Part shown: positions 1 through 6,293 of the stretch, piece after piece
Layout: each line of letters begins with the position of its first letter
Position numbering within the stretch: position 1 is the stretch's first letter
NCBI GenBank assembly: GCA_964472565.1
Contig: CAYYNB010000182.1
Span: 1-11,758, forward strand
Direction of reading: 5' to 3'
DNA: 11,758 nt
From: DATAMF01 sp964472565
Lineage (GTDB): Bacteria > Chloroflexota > Anaerolineae > Aggregatilineales > Aggregatilineaceae
The notes under the pieces: generated by a model
What the model saw: the letters and a program-made list of their open reading frames with translations, nothing else
What the model was told of the DNA's origin: nothing
Databases searched by the model: none
Program-made: the position numbers and the translations under genes

Positions 1-1202
1 CGCGGCATCACGCCGATAGCGCCCGTCTCCAAATCCATCACATGCAGCGTCGAGGTGCCCGGGACCAGGCTCCCACCGATCCACCCCACATAGCGCTGAT
101 CCGGCGACACACTGACCCGGTTCGACACCAGCGAATCGATGAAAGACCGGTCCCGCCCAATCCGCAGCCCAGGGAATATGCCTTCGACCAGCATCTTCGC
201 TTCCCCGTCCGGCATCAGTTTCACCAGCACAATCGCGGGCAGATTCAAGCGGCAGTCGGGCATGGTCCACTGCAAAAATACCGTACTCTCATCCGCCATA
301 TCGTTCAAATCGGTCAGTTGAAAAACCTCGTCCACCGTATAGATCGCATCCAATGATCGGGTTCCATGGTCATCCGTCGTGACATCTGCGATTTCCCAGG
401 TTGCGCATGGCTCCGGCGCGGCCCCATAATAGCCCTCCGGCGGCACGATCTGCCTGCCCCACAAATGCGGATCGGTTGCGGCCTCCCACCCCTGCGCTTC
501 CAGCGCGGCCATCAACTGGCTGGGGTCTTCCGCCAGCGCTTCCAGGTCCAGTCCCTCAATGGGTGTAAAGTCGCCCGTCACCGGATCAAAGCGAATCACC
601 GCCTCGATCTCAAAAAACGTTTCGCCGCCGCCCGTTTGTTTGGTGCGCAAATCCAGCATCAGCGCCGATCCGTCGTTCAGCCAGCTTACTTCCGAATAGC
701 TTGTTTGCTTGTATTGATACGCCTTGTTCGTATCCAGCCGTACCATCCAGAATGAATTCAGCGTCCGCACCGCCGCTATCTTCCCATCCGGCGACCACTC
801 CTGCACCTGCCAGCGCGTCGTATCGAGCGGCATGATCTCCTGGCTTTCCCGCGTCTGCGCATCCCACCGCATCAGGCTGAGGTCCGCCCCAAACTGCGAA
901 TCATTATGCCCCGGCAGCGCGTACAACAGCGCTTTCCGATCCGGCGACAGCGTAAAAGCCGCCTCTTCAGGATCAAACCCTTCCGCGATCTTCACCGGTT
1001 CGTCCGCCAGGTAATACAGCGCATTGCCCTTCACCATCACCAACGTGCCATCTAACTCATCCGTATTCGCCAGCGCCGTCGCCGTCGGTTGTACATTTTC
1101 CGTGCGGTTATTCGCAGTGGTTAACTGCACACCCTTCTCTTCTTCTTTGCCACATGCCGCCAACATCAGTGCGACCACGACAATCCATTTCCAGGCCTTC
1201 AT
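1..1202 (-). CDS. Propeller-type (TolB/WD40-like) lipoprotein, 3' end outside window
   Basis: A continuous reading frame runs on the minus strand from an ATG at 1200-1202 to the window edge, about 400 codons with no stop. The product starts with a lipoprotein signal: K2 and K5, a hydrophobic stretch, then a lipobox LAAC with the lipidated Cys at residue 17, followed by an acidic/lysine-rich linker. Several blade-like repeats of the kind found in TolB/WD40 beta-propellers are visible, for example FTLSPDRKALLYALP, EWSPDGKIAAVRT and VSVSPDQRYVGWIGG. Upstream on the coding strand is GGGAG about 11 nt before the ATG. The protein is probably anchored on the outer face of the cytoplasmic membrane. 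The specific role is unknown; family knowledge only suggests a binding or scaffold propeller. It is divergently oriented to the CDF transporter operon. The C-terminus cannot be assessed. Confidence 0.85.
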   Translation of the reverse strand, partial: MKAWKWIVVVALMLAACGKEEEKGVQLTTANNRTENVQPTATALANTDELDGTLVMVKGNALYYLADEPVKIAEGFDPEEAAFTLSPDRKALLYALPGHNDSQFGADLSLMRWDAQTRESQEIMPLDTTRWQVQEWSPDGKIAAVRTLNSFWMVRLDTNKAYQYKQTSYSEVSWLNDGSALMLDLRTKQTGGGETFFEIEAVIRFDPVTGDFTPIEGLDLEALAEDPSQLMAALEAQGWEAATDPHLWGRQIVPPEGYYGAAPEPCATWEIADVTTDDHGTRSLDAIYTVDEVFQLTDLNDMADESTVFLQWTMPDCRLNLPAIVLVKLMPDGEAKMLVEGIFPGLRIGRDRSFIDSLVSNRVSVSPDQRYVGWIGGSLVPGTSTLHVMDLETGAIGVMP

Positions 1203-1242
1203 GTAGATGCAGACTCCCTATGTTCGAGAATTCAGACCGCCG

Positions 1243-1286
1243 ATTGTAGCCACAGGAAAGCATTTTCGGCAATCATCGTCTATACT
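1243..1286. promoter_or_regulatory. Divergent promoter region (lipoprotein / CDF operon)
   Basis: On the minus strand TTGCCG (1267-1272) and TACAAT (1243-1248) are separated by 18 nt, giving a plausible sigma-70 type promoter for the leftward lipoprotein. On the plus strand TATACT (1281-1286) could be the -10 of the rightward CDF-mgsA operon, 39 nt ahead of its start codon, but I see no good -35 for it. The two elements lie within the 123-nt divergent gap, so the genes may share regulation. The minus-strand call is the stronger of the two. Confidence 0.45.
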
Positions 1287-1325
1287 ACACATGGCATTCT
1301 GCAATATGCTCAAAAGGTTCGTCCG

Positions 1326-2237
1326 ATGACCGAATCACTGACTCGTTTTGCGTGGCTCTCCATCGCCGCCGCCATCCTGACTATTACATTAAAAACCGGG
1401 GCCTATTTCCTCACCGGTTCAGTCGGTTTGCTGTCCGATGCCCTGGAATCGACGGTCAATCTGGTTGCGGCGGTTGCCGCTGTGATCGCCCTTTATATTG
1501 CAAGTCGCCCCGCCGACGAAGAACACCAGTACGGTCACACCAAAGCTGAATATTTTTCCAGCGGCTTTGAAGGCGCGCTGATCCTCGTCGCCGCCGTCAG
1601 CATCATCGCCACCAGCCTCCACCGCCTTTTTAATCTGAAGGACATCGAGCAGGCCGGTATCGGCGTTTTTATTTCTCTCGCCGCCTCGTCTATCAACTTT
1701 TTCGTCGCGCGGATTCTGCTGCGCGCCGGGCAGCGTTACAACTCCATCACCCTCGAAGCCGATTCGCGCCACCTGATGACCGATGTCTGGACCTCCATCG
1801 GCGTCGTGGTCGCGGTGGGTGCCGTCGCCCTGACCGGCTGGCAGTGGCTCGATCCCATCATCGCGCTGGTGGTCGCCGCCAACATCATCTGGGCGGGCCT
1901 CCATCTCATGCGCCGCTCTGCCGCCGGGCTGATGGACACCGCGCTGCCCGAAGCCGAAGCACAAAAAGTCATCGCAATTTTGGATCAGGTCAAGTCGGGC
2001 GGCATCGAGTGGCATGCCCTGCGCACCCGTTCCGCCGGATCACGCCGCTTTGTTTTCGTCCACCTGCTCGTTCCCGGCACCTGGACCATTCAGCAGGGTC
2101 ATGATCTGGCCGAGCGCGTCGAACAGAATATTCGTCAGGCCCTTGCGCCTGTCACCGTTTCAACCCACGTGGAGCCGTTAGATGATCCGGCTTCGTGGCA
2201 GGACACCACCCTGGATCGCACTTTGCATATTGAATAG
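1326..2237 (+). CDS. Cation diffusion facilitator (CDF) family metal exporter
   Basis: A 303-residue protein of normal CDF length. It would export divalent metal (Zn, Fe, Mn or similar) from the cytoplasm in exchange for protons. Six membrane segments are apparent within about residues 8-195, followed by a cytoplasmic domain of about 100 residues ending in VSTHVEP. The transport-site motifs are LLSDALESTVN in TM2 (D38, E41, S42) and HLMTD in TM5 (H149, D153). The loop between TM2 and TM3 holds the family signature HQYGHTKAEYFSSGFEG (67-83). The second TM2 ligand, Asp in YiiP-type zinc exporters, is Ser42 here, so metal specificity should not be assumed to be zinc. The start is supported by AAAAGG at 1312-1317, 8 nt before ATG. 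It is the first gene of a tight operon, with mgsA starting 7 nt after its stop. Confidence 0.93.
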   Translation: MTESLTRFAWLSIAAAILTITLKTGAYFLTGSVGLLSDALESTVNLVAAVAAVIALYIASRPADEEHQYGHTKAEYFSSGFEGALILVAAVSIIATSLHRLFNLKDIEQAGIGVFISLAASSINFFVARILLRAGQRYNSITLEADSRHLMTDVWTSIGVVVAVGAVALTGWQWLDPIIALVVAANIIWAGLHLMRRSAAGLMDTALPEAEAQKVIAILDQVKSGGIEWHALRTRSAGSRRFVFVHLLVPGTWTIQQGHDLAERVEQNIRQALAPVTVSTHVEPLDDPASWQDTTLDRTLHIE

Positions 2238-2244
2238 GATACGT

Positions 2245-2727
2245 ATGTCTCACACCACTGCGACTATCCCTAAACGTAAACGCATCGCCCTGATCGCCCA
2301 CGATGACCGCAAGCACGATCTGCTCGAATGGGCGCGTTTCAATCGGCACGAATTAGCCACCCATATCTTGTTCGGCACCGGCACGACGGGCACCCTGCTC
2401 AAGCGTGAACTCGATCTCGACGTCACCCCCTTTATGAGCGGCCCGTTGGGCGGCGATCAGCAGATCGGCGCGAAGATCGCCACCGGCGACATCGACATGC
2501 TGATCTTTTTCTGGGATCCGCTCGAATCCCACCCCCACGATCCCGATGTGCGCGCCCTGCTTCGCGTGGCCGTGCTCCAGAATATCCCCATCGCCAACAA
2601 TCGCGCCTCGGCGGATTTTATCTTTTCTTCGCCGCTGATGGACCAGCCCTATGAGCGTTATGTCTACGATTACGCCACCCGTCTCCAGCGCAAACGCCAC
2701 CCCGAAGGACTGGACGATCTGGCATGA
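2245..2727 (+). CDS. mgsA: Methylglyoxal synthase
   Basis: The 160-residue product converts dihydroxyacetone phosphate to methylglyoxal and phosphate, the entry to the methylglyoxal bypass of glycolysis, in the cytoplasm. It matches E. coli MgsA closely: IALIAHDDRK near the N-terminus, the phosphate-binding GTGTTG loop (44-49), SGPLGGDQQIG with the catalytic Asp at position 71 exactly as in E. coli, and FFWDPLESHPHDPDVRALLR with H98 and D101 also at the E. coli numbers. IPIANNRASADFI follows. The ATG at 2245 is chosen over an in-frame upstream ATG at 2182, because the latter lies inside the CDF gene and would add residues absent from the family. AGGAT (2236-2240) serves as ribosome binding site. 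The stop overlaps the next start as ATGA, indicating translational coupling to the ThrE-like exporter genes. Confidence 0.97.
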   Translation: MSHTTATIPKRKRIALIAHDDRKHDLLEWARFNRHELATHILFGTGTTGTLLKRELDLDVTPFMSGPLGGDQQIGAKIATGDIDMLIFFWDPLESHPHDPDVRALLRVAVLQNIPIANNRASADFIFSSPLMDQPYERYVYDYATRLQRKRHPEGLDDLA

Positions 2728-3515
2728 CGGAGGACAGCAACCTCTCGCGCGAAGAGTTAGCCGAAGTCCTCGACATCATGCTGACCGCGGGCCAGTCCAT
2801 GATGCAGTCCGGCGCGGCCAGTTTTCGCACCGAAAAAACGATGGCCCAGATCGGCCTCGGCATGGGCGCGGATCGCCTGGAACTCTACGTCACCCCGACT
2901 GGTATCGTTGCCACCGCCTTTAGTGGCTCCGAACAGCGGACGCGGGTGGGGCGGGTCGGTTTGTTAGGCGTCAACATGGCGCAGATCGTTGCCTTCTACA
3001 AGCTCGCCCGTTATATGGCGCTGGTCGGCGGCAGTATGCCCGCCACGCGCCACCGCGTCGCCGTCATCAAGTCCACCCCGCGCGAACTCCCGACGTGGTT
3101 TATGATTCTCGCTGTCGGGCTGGCCTGCGGAGCCTTTTCCCAGATGTTAGGCGGCGGCTGGTCGGAATTTATCGCCTCGATGGGTGGCGCGATGGTTGCC
3201 CAGTTCGTGCGCCTGCGTCTGATCCGGGCCGGTGTCACGCCCTTCGCCATCACCGTCTTTTGCGCCGTGATCGCGTCGCTGCTGGCGTATGTCATCAGCA
3301 AAGGCATCGACGGCAGCCGGACCGACCTCGCCATGATCGGCTCTGTGCTGCTGCTGGTGCCCGGTGTGCCGCTCGTCAATTCGGTCATCGATCTCGCCAA
3401 CAACGATCTGGTATCTGCCGTCTCGCGCGGCACCCTGGCCCTGATGCTGGTCCTCAGCATCGGCATCGGCATTATGCTCACCTTGTGGATTACAGGATTA
3501 AATATCGTACCATGA
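2724..3515 (+). CDS. yjjP: ThrE/YjjP-type exporter, N-terminal half (DUF1212)
   Basis: A 263-residue membrane protein corresponding to the N-terminal half of the ThrE threonine/serine exporter family, like E. coli YjjP, which acts with YjjB in succinate export. Residues 1-120 form a soluble domain containing the family pattern ELYVTPTGIVATAF (53-66). About five hydrophobic helices follow between roughly residues 124 and 258, including the signature LLLVPGVPLVNSVIDL near 209-224. Its ATG overlaps the mgsA stop (ATGA), and its own stop overlaps the next ATG in the same way, so mgsA-yjjP-yjjB is probably translated as a coupled unit. The transported compound cannot be read from the sequence. Coupling to mgsA makes a carboxylate made downstream of methylglyoxal, such as lactate, a speculative possibility. 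Confidence 0.9.
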   Translation: MTEDSNLSREELAEVLDIMLTAGQSMMQSGAASFRTEKTMAQIGLGMGADRLELYVTPTGIVATAFSGSEQRTRVGRVGLLGVNMAQIVAFYKLARYMALVGGSMPATRHRVAVIKSTPRELPTWFMILAVGLACGAFSQMLGGGWSEFIASMGGAMVAQFVRLRLIRAGVTPFAITVFCAVIASLLAYVISKGIDGSRTDLAMIGSVLLLVPGVPLVNSVIDLANNDLVSAVSRGTLALMLVLSIGIGIMLTLWITGLNIVP

Positions 3516-4021
3516 GCCATCTCGAACTATTGGAACAGGGGTTGTGGGGCTTTATCGCCACTACCGGATTTGGCGTGTTATTCAACGTCCCCACGTCGAT
3601 GCTGCCCGTCTCTGGCTTCACCGGCGCGATGGGCCACATGTGGCGGCGCGCCTTGCTCGCCAACGGCGTCCATCCTGTGGTAGCAACCTTTGTCGGCGCG
3701 CTGATCGTCGGCATGCTCGGCTATTCCCAGGCCCGTTTTTTCCACATGCCGCGCCTGATCTTCACCGTCACCGGCATCATCTCGATGGTTCCCGGCGTCA
3801 CCGCGTTTGAAACCGTTGTCTATTTTCTGCGCAACGATTTTCAGTCCGGCATCGAAAACGGCGTCCTCGCCGGAATGCAGATCGCCGCCATCGGCGCAGG
3901 CTTAGTGACTGCCCGCCTCATGGTGACTCTGGGCGACATCGATTACACCAAACAGACGCGCGGCCTCTGGACGATTATGACTTCCGGCGTGCGCGGCGGT
4001 CCCGCCTCTGGCCGCGACTAA
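3512..4021 (+). CDS. yjjB: ThrE/YjjB-type exporter, C-terminal half
   Basis: A 169-residue integral membrane protein, close to the ~157 residues of E. coli YjjB and equivalent to the C-terminal half of fused ThrE proteins. Family features are FGVLFNVPTSML (20-31), GFTGAMGHMWRR, the small-residue helix VVATFVGALIVGMLGYSQARF, and GIISMVPGVTAFETV around 88-102, which mirrors the VPG motif of the partner. Four or five membrane helices are expected. The start at 3512 overlaps the partner's stop (ATGA); the reading frame is open far upstream, but that part is out-of-frame shadow of the partner gene. It presumably forms a complex with the upstream subunit. The tail after about residue 145 is polar and unremarkable. 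It is the last gene of the operon. Confidence 0.9.
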   Translation: MSHLELLEQGLWGFIATTGFGVLFNVPTSMLPVSGFTGAMGHMWRRALLANGVHPVVATFVGALIVGMLGYSQARFFHMPRLIFTVTGIISMVPGVTAFETVVYFLRNDFQSGIENGVLAGMQIAAIGAGLVTARLMVTLGDIDYTKQTRGLWTIMTSGVRGGPASGRD

Positions 4022-4097
4022 TCGAGGAAATAAACCGTCCCCACATCTTCCCCATCACCGATCATCGCCCTACGCCCTGTGCCATCCCGTAGGGGCA

Positions 4098-4124
4098 GGG
4101 CAGGTGTCAGGCGCTGCCCGCTTT
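4098..4124 (+). terminator. Possible terminator after the CDF-mgsA-yjjPB operon
   Basis: An inverted repeat GGGCAG (4098-4103) / CTGCCC (4114-4119) with a 10-nt loop is followed by GCTTTT. The stem is short and the T tract weak, and the arm may simply belong to the GTAGGGGCAG repeat family seen nearby. Its position 77 nt downstream of yjjB fits an operon terminator. Confidence 0.35.
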
Positions 4125-4162
4125 TCCCGATCTTTCCTCGCCCGCTTTGCTCCTCCTTTCTC

Positions 4163-4348
4163 CGCGTGCGGTACCGTTGGCGAACAGGGTGGATCGAATG
4201 GTAGGCATTTGTAGGGGCAGGTTTGCAAACCTGCCCCTACGCGCCACGACTGGACATCCTCATCGGATGTTTAATCGTTTGTAACCCGACAATCCCCTGA
4301 CCAATGGATTCGCCAACGGTATCGCGTGCGCGGCAAGGAGGCCGGGAG
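4163..4348. repeat. MITE-like palindromic element, copy 1
   Basis: This non-coding element has a second copy at 11245-11430. Its core is bounded by 13-nt perfect inverted repeats, TACCGTTGGCGAA at 4172-4184 and TTCGCCAACGGTA at 4309-4321. At its centre is a perfect 30-nt palindrome (4211-4240, half-site GTAGGGGCAGGTTTG). A smaller hairpin, ACATCC/GGATGT with a 5-nt loop, lies at 4254-4270. Similarity to copy 2 continues a little outside the inverted repeats, up to a shared GCCGGGA near 4341-4347. There is no open reading frame of interest inside. It looks like a non-autonomous mobile element or an extragenic palindromic repeat. No target-site duplication is evident. Confidence 0.8.
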
Positions 4349-4408
4349 GACACCCCACACCCTTTTTCTCTCATACCCCTCCGTCCGGCTTCCAATCGGG
4401 ATACGGGA

Positions 4409-4437
4409 TTGAAAAAGCAGGTTGCCTATGCTACAAT
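4409..4437 (+). promoter_or_regulatory. Sigma-70-type promoter of rplS
   Basis: TTGAAA (4409-4414) and TACAAT (4432-4437) are separated by exactly 17 nt, and TATGC just before the -10 resembles an extended -10. Transcription would begin near 4444, giving a leader of about 90 nt before the rplS start codon. This is the best promoter match in the window, as expected for a ribosomal protein gene. Confidence 0.8.
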
Positions 4438-4534
4438 GCCCGTCGCTTGGACGGCTAACCACCCGTTCTACTTACGGCAGGAATACCGGCGGCCAACCGA
4501 CCGCGTTAAACAGTCAGTAAAGGAATTCGTCAAG

Positions 4535-4879
4535 ATGCCCGACCTTATGAAAGCTTTTGAGATGCCTGATCGCGGCTTTCCGCAGTTACACCCCGGCGAT
4601 ACCGTGCGCGTGCATGTGCGCATTGTAGAAGGCAACCGTGAACGTATTCAGGTCTTCCAGGGAATTGTGATCCGTCTGCGCGGCGGTGGCAACGATGCCA
4701 ACTTTACCGTGCGGCGTATTGCCTCACACGGTGTAGGGGTTGAACGTACCTTCCTGCTCCGCAGCCCACGCATTGATCAGATCGAAGTCATGCGTAACGC
4801 CAAAGTTCGTCGCGCCCAACTGTATTACATGCGCGGTCGTACCGGTAAAGCGGCCCGTTTGAAGGAAAAGCGCGCCTAA
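4535..4879 (+). CDS. rplS: 50S ribosomal protein L19
   Basis: The 114-residue product is a 50S subunit protein at the 30S-50S interface. Its length matches the usual 114-115 residues. Conserved blocks in order are PQLHPGDTVRVHVRIVEG (17-34), RIQVFQGIVIRLRG, NFTVRRIASHGVGVERTF, SPRIDQIEV, and the C-terminal signature RRAQLYYMRGRTGKAARLKEK. The start at 4535 is chosen because it gives the family length and has AAAGGA (4519-4524) 10 nt upstream. A longer in-frame extension back to 4304 would run through the promoter and the end of the MITE-like element. In many bacteria rplS sits with rpsP-rimM-trmD; here it is a lone transcript with its own promoter and terminator. Confidence 0.97.
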   Translation: MPDLMKAFEMPDRGFPQLHPGDTVRVHVRIVEGNRERIQVFQGIVIRLRGGGNDANFTVRRIASHGVGVERTFLLRSPRIDQIEVMRNAKVRRAQLYYMRGRTGKAARLKEKRA

Positions 4880-4920
4880 TCCCGCGTGATCCCACAGCTT
4901 GATATTCCCCGACCCCACGC

Positions 4921-4949
4921 AGCCTATTGCCCCCGTGCATAGGCTTTTG
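4921..4949 (+). terminator. Intrinsic terminator after rplS
   Basis: A stem AGCCTAT (4921-4927) / ATAGGCT (4939-4945) with an 11-nt loop that can form two further GC pairs is followed by TTTTGTGGTTT. It lies 42 nt after the rplS stop on the same strand. Confidence 0.7.
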
Positions 4950-4996
4950 TGGTTTCTCTAACAAGAGTTTTATGGTCTTCCCCCTCAACCCATCCT

Positions 4997-5024
4997 TAAA
5001 ATATGAAAGAGTGGAACACTCATC
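4997..5024 (+). promoter_or_regulatory. Possible -10 and dyad upstream of the ferritin pair
   Basis: TAAAAT (4997-5002) is a plausible -10 for the bacterioferritin-like gene, but no convincing -35 is present. Just downstream is the inverted repeat GAGTG-GAA-CACTC, flanked by ATGA on one side and ATC on the other. At this position it could be an operator or a small leader hairpin. It does not resemble the E. coli Fur box. Confidence 0.3.
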
Positions 5025-5055
5025 TGAACTATGGATGATTTAGGAGGATGTACTC

Positions 5056-5478
5056 GTGACCAAACAAGCGCTCATCAAAGCCTTGAATGACGATCTGGCT
5101 GGCGAACTGCAAGCGATTATCCAATACCTGACCTATTCCTCAAAAGTAACCGGCCCCTACCGCCCCCAATTAGTCACCTTCATGCGCACTGAAATTGCGG
5201 ATGAGTTGCTGCATGCGCAATTTCTCGCTGACAAAATCGCCTCGTTGGGTGGCAATCCCACCACCACCCCGCGCCCCGTTCCTAACGCCGATACACCCCA
5301 GGCCATGCTCAAGGCCATTCTCGAAGCCGAGCGCGGCGCGATTGCCGAGTATACCGAGCGCGCCCAAATGGCCGAAAAATTAGGCGAAACCGGGCTGAAG
5401 GTCCAGCTTGAAAACATGGTCCTCGACGAAACCAGCCACGCCGAAGAAACCGAAAAACTGCTCAAAAACTGGGAATAG
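5056..5478 (+). CDS. Bacterioferritin-like diiron protein, haem ligand absent
   Basis: This is a 140-residue four-helix ferritin-like protein, somewhat shorter than E. coli Bfr (158). The diiron ligand pattern is complete: E17 in helix A, E50 and H53 in DELLH of helix B, a Glu in the EAER stretch (90-93) of helix C, and E125 and H128 in DETSH of helix D. The residue next to E50, which is the haem-binding Met52 in E. coli Bfr, is Leu51, so a Bfr-type haem is not expected. Likely roles are iron oxidation and storage or oxidative-stress protection; a shell-forming Bfr/DPS-like assembly is inferred. The start is GTG at 5056, preceded by a strong AGGAGG (5042-5047) at 8 nt. An ATG at 5049 leads to a stop after three codons. 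It is followed 44 nt later by a ferritin gene. Confidence 0.9.
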   Translation: MTKQALIKALNDDLAGELQAIIQYLTYSSKVTGPYRPQLVTFMRTEIADELLHAQFLADKIASLGGNPTTTPRPVPNADTPQAMLKAILEAERGAIAEYTERAQMAEKLGETGLKVQLENMVLDETSHAEETEKLLKNWE

Positions 5479-5480
5479 CG

Positions 5481-5508
5481 GTATCATTAACGCGTCTGGC
5501 TATGATAC
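5481..5508 (+). promoter_or_regulatory. Inverted repeat between the two ferritin genes
   Basis: A perfect 7-nt inverted repeat, GTATCAT (5481-5487) and ATGATAC (5502-5508), occupies most of the 44-nt gap and ends 4 nt before the GAGGAGG ribosome binding site (5512-5518). As RNA it would be a hairpin with a 14-nt loop directly upstream of the ribosome site. As DNA it could be an operator, and its right arm contains TATGAT, a possible -10. Function is not known. Confidence 0.4.
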
Positions 5509-5522
5509 ATCGAGGAGGCACT

Positions 5523-6032
5523 ATGTTAAGCGAAAAAATGCAATTGGCAATGAACAAGCAGATCAATGCAGAACTGCATTCGGCCTACATTTACCAATCG
5601 ATGGCGGCGTATTTCGCGGACAAAAACCTGAATGGCTTTGCGAACTGGATGGATATTCAGGTCCAGGAAGAAATGATCCACGCTCGGAAATTCTACGATT
5701 TTATCGTCGAGCGGCGCGGGCGTGTCCTGCTCCAACCGATTGAAGCCGTTCCGACCGAATGGCCCTCGCCGTTGGCCGTCTTCGAAAATGCCTTCGCGCA
5801 TGAGCAGAAGATCACCGGCATGATCAATGATTTGATGAATCTCGCTGTCAAGGAACATGATCACGCCTCGTCCAGCTTTTTGAAGTGGTTTATCGATGAA
5901 CAGGTCGAAGAAGAATCGAACGCCGATGGCATCGTACAGCAGTTGAAACTGATCGGTGATTCGGGCGCGACCCTGTTTTTGATGGATCGCGAACTCGGAA
6001 CGCGGACACTGCCGCCTGCGGGTGCCGAATAA
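5523..6032 (+). CDS. ftnA: Non-haem ferritin
   Basis: The 169-residue ferritin is close to E. coli FtnA (165) and would oxidise and store iron in a 24-subunit cytoplasmic shell. The ferroxidase residues fall at the same numbers as in FtnA: E17, E50, H53, E94 and Q127, plus the third-site acids E49, E126, E129 and E130. Recognisable segments are QINAELHSAYIYQSMAAYF (helix A), QEEMIHARKFYDFI (helix B), FAHEQKITGMINDL (helix C) and WFIDEQVEEE (helix D). The ATG at 5523 is preferred over an in-frame ATG at 5502 because it gives the family N-terminus and follows GAGGAGG. Spacing to that ribosome site is tight (4 nt). It is very likely cotranscribed with the upstream bacterioferritin-like gene. The final residues (TLPPAGAE) form a short family-atypical tail. 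Confidence 0.96.
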   Translation: MLSEKMQLAMNKQINAELHSAYIYQSMAAYFADKNLNGFANWMDIQVQEEMIHARKFYDFIVERRGRVLLQPIEAVPTEWPSPLAVFENAFAHEQKITGMINDLMNLAVKEHDHASSSFLKWFIDEQVEEESNADGIVQQLKLIGDSGATLFLMDRELGTRTLPPAGAE

Positions 6033-6036
6033 GCTT

Positions 6037-6198
6037 TAATCCCCTTTATCCGGTTTGACTCCTCTTCCCTCAGGGAAGGGGAGATGGGATAAAGAAAAGA
6101 GTGGTGCAGCCTGATCTGCTGTTGGTAGGTGCGCCAATCGTCGCCGTGCGGGAAGGAAAAGTAAAGAAAAGTGTGGCGCAGCCTGATCTGCTGTTGGT
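6037..6198. repeat. Dispersed hairpin repeat with 72-bp-spaced direct repeat, copy 1
   Basis: From about 6037 the sequence resembles 8278-8363: GGTTTGACTCC, then a hairpin CTTCCC-TCA-GGGAAG, then a purine-rich run, TAAAGAAAA and GGYGCAGCCT. In this copy a 37-nt unit occurs twice (6090-6126 and 6162-6198, two mismatches by eye, period 72 nt). The unit begins TAAAGAAAAG and ends CTGATCTGCTGTTGGT. No coding role is apparent. Confidence 0.7.
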
Positions 6199-6201
6199 CA
6201 A

Positions 6202-6230
6202 GCCCTGGAGCAATCCGGGGCTTTGTTTTT
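6202..6230 (+). terminator. Intrinsic terminator downstream of the ferritin genes
   Basis: The stem GCCCTGG (6202-6208) / CCGGGGC (6215-6221), with one G-T wobble and a 6-nt loop, is followed directly by TTTGTTTTT. It would end transcripts from the ferritin pair after they cross the repeat, and insulate the next gene. Confidence 0.8.
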
Positions 6231-6293
6231 GCGACGAATGGACGAGATTTTTCGTAATGACAGCGTGCATTTGCTACACGGAGTGAAAATCAC

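Noticed and set aside
42..867. Several open frames on the plus strand and one on the minus strand within the first kilobase
   Set aside because: They are antisense or out-of-frame shadows of the edge-truncated minus-strand lipoprotein, which is the only frame with a lipobox, propeller repeats and continuous coding.
2182..2244. A longer N-terminus for methylglyoxal synthase
   Set aside because: It lies inside the CDF gene and adds 21 residues unlike the family. The ATG at 2245 gives catalytic residues at the E. coli numbers and has a ribosome site.
4304..4534. An N-terminal extension of ribosomal protein L19
   Set aside because: It covers the end of the MITE-like element and the rplS promoter, and L19 proteins are about 115 residues long.
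4444..4534. A ribosomal-protein leader structure in the rplS 5' UTR
   Set aside because: The ~90-nt leader allows small GC pairings, but I cannot match it to a known L19 autoregulatory motif.
5049..5060. A four-codon upstream reading frame (ATG TAC TCG TGA) over the GTG start of the bacterioferritin-like gene
   Set aside because: Its ATG directly abuts the AGGAGG and is too close to be used; probably coincidence.
6101..6286. A 61-codon open frame through the 72-bp repeats
   Set aside because: It is made of repeated non-coding DNA and crosses the intrinsic terminator, and it lacks a ribosome site.
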